NCBI GenBank assembly: GCA_904063045.1
Contig: CAJFCJ010000001.1
Span: 131,501 to 195,500 of the forward strand
Origin: Dimorphilus gyrociliatus
Taxonomy: Eukaryota; Annelida; Polychaeta; Dinophilidae
Reading direction: 5' to 3'
DNA: 64,000 bases
The notes beneath the pieces were generated by a model, which made no database searches, had not been told where the DNA came from, and was given only the letters and a program-made list of their open reading frames with translations. The position numbers were made by a program, and so were the translations under genes. Below are positions 42,854 through 62,689 of the stretch, in pieces (the stretch's first letter is position 1; each line of letters opens with the position of its first letter).

Positions 42854-45286
42854 TAAAACTCTTCATTTTCCATTTAATTCTATTCCCAATCGTTATTCCA
42901 CATTACCTAAATGCGTAAATCTCACTGTTGTAACGTTTTAGATAATTAGACGTAATTTCTCTATAATAGGAATTTAAGCTGTTGTGTAAATGATATATAA
43001 TAGAAGTAACATTTTCACTATAGTTGTAAAACAGTTGTGAATGCATCTTAAATGAAGAGGAAAAATAGAAGAAGAAGAAGGGTAGAAGAGAGAAATTGTG
43101 GGAATAACGATAGATCAATAAATAATGAATAGACAAAACAAAACTTGGGCGTGCTGCTTGTTTTTTTTTTTCACTTAAAAAAAAATCTTTAATTAATATC
43201 CTGAATGGTAACACTTTCTAAACTATTAATTTTACTAGGGAAAAAGTAGAATTTGGTCTACGTCCTAAATGGATAGAATATAAGTCATTAATTCTACAAT
43301 AAGTGAATCAGAGGGGCTTTCGTGACCAAAAACATCTAGGCTTTTACTCTATTTCATTGATTATATTTAAATTTAACTTTCAACTAACTGTCTGTGGGCT
43401 ATTGACAACACATAATCAATCAAAATCTGATTGTTATTTAGACAGAATTTAATATAGTAAGTTTATAGTATAATCATAAATTATACCTAAAATAATTTAA
43501 TGCGAAATATTTAGTATTTACCTTATCAACACTTAGCCTAGCAACAATATTAATTGATAGTAAAAAGGTCTTGATTTCTATTTCTATTCTTTTTCTCGTT
43601 ATATATTCCATGGAAAAAGGGAAAAAAACGAGTTTTTTTTTAGTCTAAGAATTTATAATATTGAAAAATCTCTTCTAAATGTTATAATAGATAAAACATC
43701 TTGTATATGTATAGAGTAGAATTGAAATAAAAGCTCGTTCTTATAAATTATTACGTAAATAATCTATTTATATACCTAATAGAATAGAACAGAAAAAAAA
43801 GAGAGAAAGGAGTAAGAAAGAAAGAGAAGGGAAGGGAAGAGAAAAAATATACACACGTCTTTACCATAATGTACATAGGCAAAAGAATGAAAAATTTTAA
43901 TTATTCCGTGCAGAGTTAACAGAATTAACCACATTTGGTTTGATTAGAAATGGTACGATTGCGCCTTTTATTTTTTTAACCTAAAATTTGTTCTTCTAAC
44001 CAATTAATTTGTTCGTGATCACTTTCGTTTACCCTCTTTATTTAAAGAAAATAATTACAAGGTTTGTTCCCTTTATGCTTAAAAAAAGAGAAAATATTTC
44101 TAACAAAAAGCGATAGATGTCTAAACCTAATTGATTTATGTTTTATGGAAGAAAAAGGATAAAATGAGTCCTTTCCAAACAGAGTCTTAGCTTATTAACA
44201 CGTTTTTCCTCTTATAAGTCTTAATCAAGCAAAGACGTATTACAAAATAAAACATTATTTGTAAACTGATCAGATAGAGGTTTAATGGACAAGGGAAACA
44301 GGTTTAGTTCTCAAGTCATCAACATATTCTTACGAATTAGATATTCTACTGGGAAATTCTAGATCAGAAAACTGTAGTAATACTTATCTTTTCCTTGTTT
44401 ATACTGTTAGAGTTTATTGGATGAATTCTCTTTTAAGACAAAAAAATTGTCGTACAGTGTTCCTATATCAAATCTACAATAATTGTCTAGGGAGTACAAA
44501 ACTTTCAATGAGAAAATATAATTTGGATTGTCTTTTCCACTCTATCCTCTCTTCTTCTTCTCTTTTCTGACAAAGAATGAAATCATTACAGAAACTTTTA
44601 AGAGAAAGAAAGCATATCAATCGTTACTAATCTAATGAAATTTATGTATGATTGAAGAAATTCCTTTCTTATTTTCTTATTTCCATCTTTCTCATTCACC
44701 CTACAAAAACTCCTCCTTCCTCTTACCCTCTATCTCATTTATCTCTTTGTCTCTCCTATTCTTTTATTCATTTTACGAAAGTAAAATCATGGGGTTTTAA
44801 ATTTCCGATTCTAAAATTGATAATTCCCATAATTTTAAGTTATTAGCCTCCTGTAACACTTATGTTTTCCCGTTCCTCTCATAACTCTTCTTCCTTTCTA
44901 TTGAGAAATTAAAAAAGAACGCGAATAAAAAGGAAAACTACAATCAATCTTGCAAGATATTTAAGATGTGAAATATTATTGTTTATTGCATATAAAACTA
45001 GCGTTATTATTGTTCGAATTATTCTACTTTGAATAAACCTGCCGGTGCAAACATATATCTTCTTGCAAATATCTTTGTTTCATCTCCTGACAAACAGAGC
45101 CATCTGCTGGCTAAGGTAAAGTTTTTTCTACAACAATACCCCCATGTACTCCTTATAGATCCAATACTTTTATCATATGTTCCATACGTTTCGATGGAAT
45201 TAACATATAATTATCTACAACAATAAACTTGCACTACAATTAGAAACACAATCACAAACAAATAGAGAATCGACCCAATTAAAGTA
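42854..45286. other. Convergent intergenic interval
   Basis: Lies between the 3' ends of the EF-hand gene (+) and the guanylate cyclase gene (-). I see no supported gene. A minus-strand AATAAA at 44982-44987 is a candidate poly(A) signal for the cyclase. A CTCF-like site, CCAGCAGATGGCTC on the minus strand, is at 45097-45110. Confidence 0.6.
45097..45110 (-). promoter_or_regulatory. CTCF-like consensus site
   Basis: The minus strand reads CCAGCAGATGGCTC, matching the extended vertebrate CTCF consensus CCASYAGRKGGC at every position up to the final C. It lies 180 bp downstream of the cyclase stop codon. Confidence 0.4.
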
Positions 45287-48200
45287 TTAGAATTCTGGAA
45301 GTTTTAAGTTGCAACCTTCTTTTCCCACTAACCAAAACGTTTTCTGTAAGCCCTTGCCCTATTGTTCAGCACAGAAATAAGAAAATCGTAGTGAAATGAC
45401 ACTTTGAATACCTTTATTTCCATTTCTCCTCTTTCCTCTAATTTAAATCTCAAATCAGCTTCACTAAGAGCCTTTTTCGAATCTTGACTTAAATGGATTC
45501 TTAGAGCTATTATTAAAAAAGATCACTATTACGATATAAAGATTGAAAATCATTGTATTTATTTTACCCAGTCCATTACTTTCCATCCTGGAGGCCATAT
45601 TAACAGTGTCACCGAACAAACAATATCTAGGCATTGTCAGGCCTACAACACCTGCATGACACAAATGTTTGTATAAAGCAAGATTGTCTCGGCTTATTAA
45701 AATAGACTTACCAGCTACGCAGGGTCCCGTATGTAATCCAATTCTTAACTTAAGTTGATAATTTTCTTTATGTCTTACCTTGAACTGTGTAGTGACAGCT
45801 GATAGTAAATCTAGAGCTGTATCCGCTATATAGACAATATGCATATTGCCATTTCTCTCTGGTAGGCCAGAAACCAACATGTATGCATCGCCAATAGTTT
45901 CAACCTTATACACTTGATGTTTTGAAATAATATCATCAAACAGAGTGTATAGGTCGTTCAGGAAAGCGACAACTTGTAAGGGTGTTGATTCGGAAGAAAG
46001 CTTAGTAAATCCAACAATATCAGAGAAAAATATAGTTACAGAATCAAAAGTTTCTGGATCTACTGTTTTTCCAATCTTTAAGCGTTCTGCAACAGAAACA
46101 GGAAGCATTCTGTATAGTAATGTTTCACTCTTTTTCTTCTCATCTGACAGTTCTTGTGTTCTACTCTCAACAATTTCCTCTAAATTATTCGCATACTTTT
46201 CCATCATATTTAACATATTGTCCATCATATTAAACTTTTTCCCCTTATTCAATTCTCTAAGGCAACGTCGAATTTCTGCAATCGACGGTCTTTGATCTAG
46301 GTGCTCACTCCAACATTTTTCCATTAATACAATAGCCCTCTCATCTATAGATGTTGTCTTTGGTATTACGGGTCTAAAAGGGGTCTCCAAATTTGTACTT
46401 GCCACTTTTTCAATGATATCTAAAACACATAATAAGTTACGTAAACTTAATTTAAAGCGAAATTCTTTTTGAAGAAATTAAAGAATTTCTATTTAACCTT
46501 TCGGTGATAAGCCTAATGAAACGAAGGGCGTCTCCCGAAAAAGTATTTCAAACAGGATCAGAGATAAACTATAAATGTCACCCTTTTGAGTACCACTTTG
46601 TAAAGTTTGAATACTTCTCAAAATCTCCGGTGCTTGCCACAGTTTATCTACAAAGCGAGAGAAGATATATTTTTTTACGCTTGTCATTACTTTGTATAAC
46701 CAATTAAATTCTTTTTTTACCCTTAGAAAGCTGTAAATCCGAAATGTTAAATCGCCTTATAAATCTCAGGCCAATATTTCCCACTTTCAATACCCATCTA
46801 TTATCAACAACGCAACAGTCCGTTTGCAACCCCCCATGATTAATTAAAGGAGATGTATGGATATAATGTAGGCCATTTGCTAAATCTGTCATTAGTGACA
46901 CTTTAAACATCCAGTCTATGTTGATTTGATCATTGCCAAGAATATCTTGTAAAGAACCTCGAGAACAATGGGCTGTTAATATTACGGCAGTAGGTGCCTC
47001 AAGAGAAGCGCCTAGAAAATGAACTACGTTCTCATGTTGCAGTTGTCGGAGCTGTAAAGGAAGCTTTAAAACTATCTGGTATTTCAAATATAGAGGAAGT
47101 AGAGAAAGACATTAAAGGAAACTTAGGAAACTAAAAGATAAAACAAGGTAATAATACTTTTTTCAATGAACTTTCTCATATGTGTTACAATATACCACCC
47201 TTTCGATTTCATATTTTTATATACTATATATATACCTGGTTTAGCTCTACAAGCTCTCCTCGATTTAGCGCGCAGCTGGTTGAAATTTTGATAACTTCTG
47301 CCGACACCAAAGTTCCCCTGTGGTAGGCAATATTATGCCCAGAATTAATGAGCTCGATTCCAACGTGTTCAGTTTGGTCCATATCAGTTAAGGAGCGAAC
47401 ACTCTTCAAAGATAGTTTACTCTTGGATTTATTTGATCTAATCCACTCAATTTGGTCAATGTCAATCTTCCAAAGCATACTTTTTATTTGCTCTTCGGCT
47501 CTCCGCTTTTTCCAGGCTAGTATCAGAGATACAGTCATAATTATTAGTAGAACGAGTGCACATATTCCCCCAATTATTGCATACGTCCGACTAGACAAAT
47601 CATCTGGACATAGTTCATTTAAAAACCCGCAAACCGGGACGTCTGGAGGCGGTTTACCGTCACTTGTACCCCACAGGGCTGGCATCTCAAAATTAATTCG
47701 CTCATTTTCTGGGTTTATCATACGTACTTCCGTCCATAATTCCATTTTTGTTTGATTCTCGTTCATCCGCCATAACCAGTAGTTCGGATGACGGTCACCG
47801 TTTTCATCAAACGTTACAGCGCCAGTTAGGCTATTAAAAATTATTTTCGTTGCCAAACTAAACATTACTTTTCCACTTCGATACTTCAGAGATTTGTTCA
47901 AGGCCAAGTCCAAAGTTAAAGCATATGCCCAAATTGTGTCGTATAATAGGAGGGAGTAGACCGATCCCTATTAAATATAAAGACGTTTTAAGAAGCTTAA
48001 AATGACCTCTTAATCTAAACTCACAATTTTACCCTCTTCTAACGTTTGATTATAAAACCAAGGAGCTTCCAGCATTCTATATGGTAATTCTTTTCTGAAA
48101 GCCATTAAATCTGAGCCGACAAATGAAGCGACCATTATCTTTAAGAATTGACATAATTACTAACTCATTTGTTCTTCTATTTAGAAAATACCTCACCATT

Positions 48201-49331
48201 AAAACTGCTTCATAAGCTTGTATCACTTCTCTATCTGTAGCAGGTTGCCATGGTTTTTCGTAATTCTCCGGTGGCATATGTTTCAGTGTGAAATATACAT
48301 AATTTGGTTTTGTCATGCCATTTCGTCTGGCGAGTCTGAGAAAGTTTACTTCATCAGTTTCTTCAATACAGAGTACGATAACTGATCGAAAAGTTAATTG
48401 AATAAATTTCTATTTGGCATAGGGCAAAGGGAATGGTAAATACTATTGTAATAGGAACTTACTTCTACCCCGAAGCTTTATCCTTGTTAATATTTCGTGT
48501 ATTTCCGAATTTGTTAAACTGCCTTCAACTTTAATCCAGTCAGAGATTATTAAGCGATGCTGTCGGAATTTTTCTTCAACGGATCTTGAGGCATAATCAC
48601 AAAAAACCAAACTGTTTCCTTCTCTTAGTCTTGATATCATAACCACCTGCTTCCAACCGAAATATCTTACCAATTCAACAATAGCTGCGCCCATTTTGTT
48701 AAAAGTTGGGCTAACTCTGATTAGGGTTTTAAATATCTGTAGATTTAGAGGAAAAAAGAGAATATATGATTTGTATGGATAACTCATATTAATAGGAAAT
48801 TACATTCTTATTGCTAAGGGCTGGATCGGTTGCTCCGTGAGAAAACATTGGTATGTCATAAAATGATGCTAAATATCCAACTCCTAAAGCCGCTGATTAT
48901 TAATAAAATAGGTTAATTAAATTATGAAGATTTATTAAATATTTCCCTAACAAGCATGTAAATAAAGGGTTTTAAGCTTTTACCTTTAAAAAAACGTCAT
49001 TAATATTTTACTCTAAGTTTAATAACTAAGACTTACAGGCTGAACAAGGGGAGCCAATCAGAACATCGACTAAATCTTCTTCAAAGTATGCAACTGTCTG
49101 TCCAGAGCCATTTACCGGATTACACAAATCATTTCTATAAAGAATTGTTAATGTGTGATTCACTAAAAGTCCTTTTCTTTGAATATCTCTTACAGCATCA
49201 GTAGCCGCAGATGCTGTCACACCAAAGCCAACACGGGAATGGATTTTTGGACAAATTAATCCTAATTTGAAGTTTTTAGAACTAGCCGCTGAGAAAAAGA
49301 AAAGGAGCAATATATGTTTAATACTCCGCAT
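45287..49331 (-). CDS. Receptor-type (membrane) guanylate cyclase
   Basis: Converts GTP to cGMP in response to an extracellular ligand. 1042 residues in 12 exons: 49331-49037, 48892-48804, 48736-48463, 48381-48197, 48138-48025, 47967-47236, 47051-46721, 46647-46498, 46419-45712, 45651-45568, 45506-45412 and 45358-45287; all phases match. Order: signal peptide 1-18; ligand-binding domain of the ANF-receptor fold ([20 protein letters not shown]) to about 446; one membrane helix at about 448-471 ([20 protein letters not shown]); kinase-homology domain with [10 protein letters not shown] and [10 protein letters not shown]; dimerisation coiled coil ([17 protein letters not shown]); and cyclase domain with metal Asp in [11 protein letters not shown] (about 857), guanine-selecting Glu in KVETIGDAY (about 897), a Cys in [20 protein letters not shown], and RIHLSQDS near the end. 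The kinase-homology domain lacks HRD (NHG instead) and a DFG-like Asp (GNIGL). The ligand is unknown. PDE3 lies directly upstream on the same strand. Confidence 0.95.
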
Positions 49332-49657
49332 GGCTGATAATAGGTAAATGGTTTAAAAGATTTCTGTGGTACTCGAAGCTGGTTGGTCGGCTAATTTCAA
49401 TAATTTATGAGTAACAAAGTTTGACGTAACATTTAATTATTTTTGTCTTTCTCACTTCAACACAAACAACAAAGTAAGATAAAATTTTGCAGTCTTTTTG
49501 TCTATACAATACTGCAATATACAAATATGGCACGGAGGGGAATGCTTAAAATCTTGGCTCAACTTCGCTCCTTAACAAATCTTGTATAAAGTAAAATATA
49601 CATATTCATATGCATGTACATTTATAATAGACACACGTTAAATGTATACATATACAT

Positions 49658-49690
<33 letters not shown>

Positions 49691-49792
49691 TATATATGTA
49701 CAGATTCAAATGTACAGTATATTAAAGTAATGATGTATGTTAGAGTTAATTCAACAAAATTGTTTCCTCAATATTTTCTCTTTTTTCTGTGA
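49332..49792. promoter_or_regulatory. Short gap between PDE3 and guanylate cyclase
   Basis: These 461 bp must contain the PDE3 3' UTR and the cyclase promoter, since both are on the minus strand. It is AT-rich with a TACA/TA repeat near 49650-49700. No AATAAA on the minus strand is obvious, so PDE3 transcription may use a variant signal. Confidence 0.5.
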
Positions 49793-56168
<6,376 letters not shown>

Positions 56169-57543
56169 TAACTGAACTTATGAATATGCATTAATTCCCC
56201 GCCATCTAGACGTTTTATAGGCTTTCTACGCCAGATGACGCTCGAAAATCGTCGCCGGCGGCCTCACTCCTACCACCCTCTTAAATAACCTACAGCACTT
56301 CAACTAATCCGCTCGAGTATTCCTCAATAGGAAGGAAGGGCATAAGGGCTGGAGGGTAAAAAAACGAGAGTCGTAAGGCGCCTTTACGATTAACCCTTAT
56401 TTAGTAAAAATTACAATTAGAGAAAGAAAAACAGGCATAAGGCAAGAATGAAAAGAGATAGACAAACATACTAATAAAACACAGATGAATAGACAAGACT
56501 AACGGACAACAAATGCTATACAATATAGAAAAATAAGAAAAAGAAAACAGAAATATAAGAGAAAAAAGAGATAACGTATTTATTGTTTGATACGCACAAA
56601 TTCCTATTGTATTCTATAGTTTGTCTTCTAATACAAACAACTTTGGAACTCTTTCGCGAGGGAGGTTCACCTTATCACCTAACGCAAATAAATACGCTAA
56701 GCTACTCACCGTATTTGCGCAACCCTAATTAACTGCCTATTTCTAGGCCTAGATTTAGTTGGATCAACTCAGGCATGCCAGTCACAGTATTGAACAGAAA
56801 TATACTCTTTGTGTATTTGTTGCCAACAACGCCATCTATGGGGTCACGAATATTATCACGTGCTTGAAAAGTTATTTCATCAACTTGATTTTTCTCTCTT
56901 TTAAATTTTCGCGGGCTTTTTCCTATGTTCTTCCGTATCCTGTGTTGATTTAACAATATAGAAACATTTTCGCGCTTCTGATAAACCCTGAGCAGTTCTA
57001 TCCCGAATAAAATCTACATATTTTTCAGCATTTTTTCAGTTTAGAGCTAAAGGGGCGTTGCTAGATGACAGACGTTAAGTTGATCGATGACGCTTCTTGG
57101 TGAAATCCCAATTGACTTGTTCTCCCTGTATATCGGGACGACGTTTCGTTCTATAAAAAGACGTAAATGTTCCTAAACTGAAAAAATTAGACTGAATCAA
57201 TTATTCAAGATCGCTATTCACTAAAAAAATAACTGGTAGGGCAATTAGCCTGATGAATTAGCGTGATGAGGTGTATAGAATCTGCAGAATGGGATTGTAA
57301 TCTTCTTTTTTATACCCTGAAATTTAAAGGAAGCTACCGCTGACTCTTAAGTCTACAATATTTTGATCCATTCTGGTAGGAAATCGACGGTACAGCTGTA
57401 ACGGAAGTTGCGCACTGTCAAAGTTCTTTTACACTGCAAAATGCAGTAGACGATTTTCACATCACGACGCGTTACCGCTTTGGCGCTCGAAAAAAATCTT
57501 TTGCGGTCGCGGATTATTCAAGTACGCTCAAATACGCTCTGAC
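56169..57543. promoter_or_regulatory. Divergent interval, PDE3 / SUEL-CUB gene
   Basis: 1.4 kb between divergent start codons. CTCF-like cores on the minus strand occur at 56199-56212, 30 bp before the PDE3 ATG, and at 56829-56841. GC content rises near both ends. ORFs on both strands at 56729-56956 are too short and lack splice or domain support. Confidence 0.5.
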
Positions 57544-59817
57544 ATGACTACAGCAAAGTGGTACTGCAACGTTCGGCTATTCTACAGTTCTTTCTTGTTC
57601 TACTTGGTTGTATCTACGAGATATTCAAAAGGTAATTCTAAAAAACTTTGTTACGGATTGATAGACCGATAAATGTATTTGTTATGCGTATTTCTTTCCC
57701 TTTTCTTATAAAATGGTTTATTTCGTTATGTTTGGCGGAGTAAAGTATTTTACCAAACGCGGCCAGATAAATCGTTTTATCCTTTCTCCGATCCCACACC
57801 AGTATAGTTTCATTTATAAGCCTTCTGGCTTTTCGCTCTAATTTACATTCAAGATAGCCGCTGGTCAGTCCATCATGCAGATTGGTAGTGTAGCGTCACA
57901 AAAGAGCGTTACTTCCGCTAACTTCGGAAACGCCTTGCGCGACGCATTAGAGTCACTACATGTATATTTTTATATTGCATGTCGTTAGTAAAAAAAAATG
58001 AGAAGGAAAACAAGGGAGAGAGATACTAACTGTAAAAAGTATTAAAAAAGAACGGCAGGGGAAAGAGGGGCGAAAACCACAAGCGTTACTTATGGCTTAA
58101 GCGTCTCTAGAGCGTCGGCCGATCTTTGTGCACGCATATTGAAAAAGTGACGCGCTTTTATCTTGATTGGGCTGGATTAGATTAAAAAACCTATAGTATA
58201 ACAAATCGAAGACAATTTAACCTAATGCATATACTTGTTTTTCTCTTGTGCCCTTCTTCAATCCACCTATGAAATGAAGACGTCTGCGAGCACGATAAGA
58301 CTTTTACGGCTTCGTGCGCAAATTCCGTTATCTGGTTGGAATCGGCTAGATATGGACGGATGAAGGAAGGAGTTTGTGGAACTAGTGCTGATGAAGTTGG
58401 TTGTTCAAAAAATATACTATATAAACTGGAGTCCCATTGCAATGGAAGACTACAGTGCTCGTTCGACCTCGCCACTTTGGTCGTTAGCATTTATCCGTGC
58501 GAGAGGAAAGATTTAAGATCTTATTTACACGTCGAATATACATGCAGAAAAGGTAATATTTGATAAGAATATGTGATAGTAAAGAATCTTTATTCTTGTT
58601 TTTATTATATTTGACTTTTTTAGTTAATTTGAGTATAAAAAGTCGAATTTTTCACAAAAGAGAAATAATTGGTAAACAGTATTTTTACAATATTGTTACT
58701 AAAAACAATTTATATTGATTTTTCTCTTTTCTTTCTTTCTTCTTTCTCTTTCTATATATAATATCATTGAAATTAATTAAAAGTTATGGATTTTTTAATA
58801 AGTAAAATATGTCATCTGATAGCCTTTTCTAATTATTAACAGTAATTCTACCGTCATCATCTTCTTGCTCATCCGATTCAAACCCTGTAAATCTTTCGTC
58901 GAAAGTCGGTAATATATCGAACGTCTATCCAACCGATTCCAAATGCCGGATAAGCAATCCTTGGAGAATTACGGCTCTTCCCGGTCAGAAAGTTCAACTT
59001 TATTTGCGCCAATTTAATACAACCACTTCGCTCGGATCTTGCCAAGAAATCGTTAAAGTTGTAGAAAGCGGTAGACCGCCCAAGTCCATTTGCAGATCAA
59101 ACAAAGCAAACCAGCCGATTTACGTATCGAAGAAGAGTCTTTTACACGTTTTCCTCTATTACAATTCTTACTCACCCATATTACTCTCTTATCAAAGTAT
59201 GATGTGTATACTTTCTTCTATTCATATTTAATCTTTGAAAGAAGAGAGCTCTGTAATTAGACTTCTTATTTTTTACAGTCATAGGGTGCGCCAAACCAAA
59301 CGTACGAGCTGAACCTGGAGAAGAAATTAGATATGAAAGTGATACGCTTATTAAAATTATATGTAAGCAAGAGAAGCGGGTGACTAGGGAAATAAGCTGT
59401 AAAGACAATGGAAAATGGTTCGAAATTATAAAAAGTGATGTTGCTTGCTCTGTGCAAAATCCAGGTATTTAAATTACCTAACTAACCAAAGATACACATT
59501 GCAGAGGTGTGTCTATATAGATTTGAAATATATAAATATATAGTTAATCAACAAAGAAAGAGAATGTTTTAATAGTGTCTAAATTTCAAATAAACCTTGT
59601 ACATTTTGAACAGGGTCCAGAGGATTTATGCAACCAGTTAAGTGGGGCGTGGCTACAATGCCATATGGTAAACAAATACATTAATAACTTTTAACAATTA
59701 AACTATACAATATATAATTACTACAAAATAGGTTTTTGGATAATAACGATTATCGTAGTTTCTTTAATGCTTAGCGCATCGATTTTGGGAACTGGATTAT
59801 TGTGCCTTCGACGGTAA
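57544..59817 (+). CDS. SUEL lectin-CUB-Sushi single-pass membrane protein
   Basis: A predicted cell-surface receptor of 346 residues. Exons: 57544-57631, 58280-58552, 58843-59196, 59279-59464, 59614-59667 and 59732-59817; all phase-1 junctions match. Order: signal peptide at about 1-28; SUEL/galactose-binding lectin domain at about 31-120 (VCEHDKTFTASC, ARYGRMKEGVC, SHCNGRLQCSF, LHVEYTC); CUB-like domain at about 145-238 (NPWRITALPGQKVQLYLRQF, CQEIVKVVESG, PILLSYQ); Sushi/CCP-like domain at about 240-300 (GCAKPNV, ISCKDNGKWFE, VACSV); a short linker; a membrane helix at about 319-340 (WIITIIVVSLML to GTGLL); and a short CLRR tail. SUEL domains bind rhamnose or galactose. The terminal CGACGGTAAATC could instead be a donor leading to a longer cytoplasmic tail. 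The exon-2 acceptor has a weak pyrimidine tract. Confidence 0.85.
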
Positions 59818-60305
59818 ATCATAATTAAACGTTAAAATAATTTTTCACATAGATTTATTAGTTTTTGATTTATTTAACTTTATCAGAAGTTATAGAAGTT
59901 AATAGCGGTTGGAGCTACATAACGTGTTTTACTTTCTTTTCAACTCTATACAACGCCACCTTTTGAGAAATAATAAATACTGACTTTGATAAGTTGGCCT
60001 TAAAAAAGCCATTAATCGCTAGTGGAATACATTCCAAAAGACGTTTTTATATAAAAAAAACATGGACAAATCAATCGACAAACAATAGCATCAATTGAAC
60101 AAACAAAATTCACAATGAGTAACAATACAAACTTAGTCGATAAGAGATTACAAACTTTCCAAAATTGTCAATGTGTGTTCAACTATATATATATATATAT
60201 ATATGTATGGTTGTACAGATAGACAGCATATATCCAACATTTATATATACATGTATAAGCGTCTATACAGTATAGATAAATATATCTTTATATGCTATAT
60301 TTATA

Positions 60306-60309
<4 letters not shown>

Positions 60310-60359
<50 letters not shown>
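60310..60359. repeat. (TA)n microsatellite
   Basis: Fifty bases of uninterrupted TA dinucleotides. Confidence 0.92.
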
Positions 60360-60360
<1 letters not shown>

Positions 60361-62210
60361 CTGTACATACTTATTAGTATCAAAATTCTCTTATTTGAGG
60401 CTATAAGGCGTGACACCTTGGCGATTAACTCCTGTATTCTATTATAGTTTCTTTTCATGTCTTTCTTTCTTTGCATACCTTCTATTATCTCTTATTATAA
60501 TAAATGACTAAACGAGGCTGACGATGTGTAAGCTATGAAAAGAGTCCGTTTCCCATAATCTTTTAATGCCCTTTTATTGCTCGATTGACTTGGATTATAG
60601 TCCGGATTAGTTGGTCTGAATAGTAAATTACAGCTTAGTTTATTTTGCCAACAATATCTCTGTTGGAGAATAATCAGAGACGGATGGTGCCATCTATCGT
60701 ATATATTTTAATCTATTATTATGAATATATTGATGTAAATATCACTATATACATATATATCATAGACACCGTATTTCGTATTAATAAATATATATATTAA
60801 TATATAGAAGTAAATGTATATTACGTTAGTGTAGGAGGTAAAAAATGAGAATGAGACAGGCGATAATATATTTATTGACATATATTTAAATATAAATACA
60901 GGATATATAAATGCAAAGTATAAATATCAAGGATAAAACATAGACTAGACGACTACTTTTTTTTTTTTGATTTATAATGGTTTATTAAAATAAAAAAGCT
61001 AAATAATTCAGCCTACGTAAATGTCTATATTATAATGCAAAAAAAGGAAAATGTTAATAATTTAAACAATCTTGAATGACGACTAAAAAGTTGTCTTAAG
61101 CCGTGTAGAGAGTAATGAAAATGTAAAAGGAATATGACTAAAGTGTATATATAGGCTTGTGTACAAAATATTTTAATGTACATTTTGACGTCGTAAAGAA
61201 GGCGAAAAGAATACGAAGAAGGGATTCTATACACATATTTTCATTTTCATTTTCATTAGAATCGAGTGCAAATAATAAAAAAGAATGAGTTTGTCAAAGC
61301 TAATGGAAAAAAGATAGTAATTAACAGCCGCCTGTAAACACATTATCCGCTGTACTTTGCATATAAATAATTCATGGCAAACAAGCGCTTTTATCAAGCG
61401 TCTTAGACTAATAGTAATATGAACACGCTATCGGTTTAAGATAGCGATATTACTAGCCTTTTATTAGACGCCTTCACCGTCATCTATAAGGGCTGCCCGT
61501 ATAGAATCACTACTCAATATATAGGCGTTCATTAAGTTCGAACGATAGACTCCTCCTCGGCAAACAACCTTTTTTATAGATATTCCATCGGTCGATTTGT
61601 TTGTACATTTGCGCTACTGCAGAAAATTTACGTTATTGAGTTTAACGGCGTTTGACAGTTTTTGTAGTAGGTTGACGTCTGTTAGAACACTTTTAAAAGC
61701 CGATTCCTTTTACTAGTGAAATCAAACAAATCAACTCGTCTCGACGAAAAGAGAGAGACTACAGAGAAAAAAATAAAAACGGATGTCGTAAATGGCAATA
61801 TTTTCCCAATATATATAATAAGTTCGTATTTGCGGTTGACGATGCAATATAGTAATTTTTACCGGAAGGAGGAAGCTACACATGTCACGTGTTTTTTATT
61901 TTATTTTCGCTAAATATGTTTGTCACGTCTTCTGGTAGCCGAATATTATCCTTGATGACATTATAGATATTAATATGTTGAGGACGTAAGAATAGAAACG
62001 GAAACATAAATAAAGAAAATAAGGCAAACTCAGTAGAAAGGTATGGAATGAGAGACAAATGTTTCGCAAACGCCATTAATATAATGTACACGGTAGCGGA
62101 GCATATGCATAATTAGCGAGACGGGAACAATCAGTGACAATAACAAGTCCACTAACACGCATCTCATATTCTTTCTATTATTCATATTGGCCCTTGTCCT
62201 TAGTATTACA

Positions 62211-62222
62211 GCGCCATCTAGA
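62211..62222 (-). promoter_or_regulatory. CTCF-like motif
   Basis: The minus strand reads CTAGATGGCGCT, an exact YAGRKGGCGCY match, 470 bp before the second SUEL gene. Confidence 0.4.
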
Positions 62223-62635
62223 TATGTATAGAACTTTTCAATTGAGCACATTTTTCCAAGGCAAGCCGTCGATGAACGATGAAAAACTTTAATAACACAG
62301 AAGATGGAAACAAGATAAAAAGTTTACTTTAATTGTAAAAGCTACTATTTTTGGATAGTTGATAGAAGATTATAATAGCAACGGCATCCGCAAAGAACGC
62401 TCGTGTGGGCGAAGAGGCAACAAACGAAAAGACTCGCAAGAAAAAGGAAATAAGAAATCTAGGGTGAAGGAGGTGAAAATAGTAGGACAAATTACGAAAG
62501 GGAGGATAGCTTTAAGTAGATAGAACGCAAATAATAGTTATTGTAGAAAGGATAGCCAAACTAAAGAAAGGTGTAGACAAGAGTAGGGATAGCTAGGTGG
62601 AAACGGGAAGTAGACAAAAAAGAGGAAGAATAGAG

Positions 62636-62667
62636 TGAGAGAGAGAGAGAAGAAGAAGAAGAAGAAA
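62636..62667 (+). repeat. GA/GAA tract just before a start codon
   Basis: A GAGAGA run passes into GAAGAAGAA and ends 23 bp before the ATG at 62690, presumably in the 5' UTR or core promoter of the second SUEL gene. Confidence 0.8.
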
Positions 62668-62689
62668 TCTATACAGAGCGGGACGAGTA

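Larger units (their letters stand above)
59818..62689. other. Intergenic interval between the two SUEL genes
   Basis: AT-rich, with a long TA tract at 60310-60359. A less AT-rich segment at about 61320-61720 may be regulatory and includes a 7-bp stem, 7-nt loop hairpin (61426-61446). A CTCF-like core on the minus strand (TAGATGGCGCT) is at 62211-62222. The purine-rich strand at 62400-62690 probably overlaps the 5' UTR of the next gene. No coding gene is supported. Confidence 0.55.

Noticed and set aside
56729-56956. Overlapping ORFs on both strands between PDE3 and the SUEL-CUB gene
   Set aside because: Neither has a domain, a plausible promoter or splice partners; both are of chance length.
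61426-61446. Hairpin CGCTATC-loop-GATAGCG as a possible small RNA
   Set aside because: The stem is only 7 bp, too short for a microRNA precursor, and no extended pairing is seen in the flanks.
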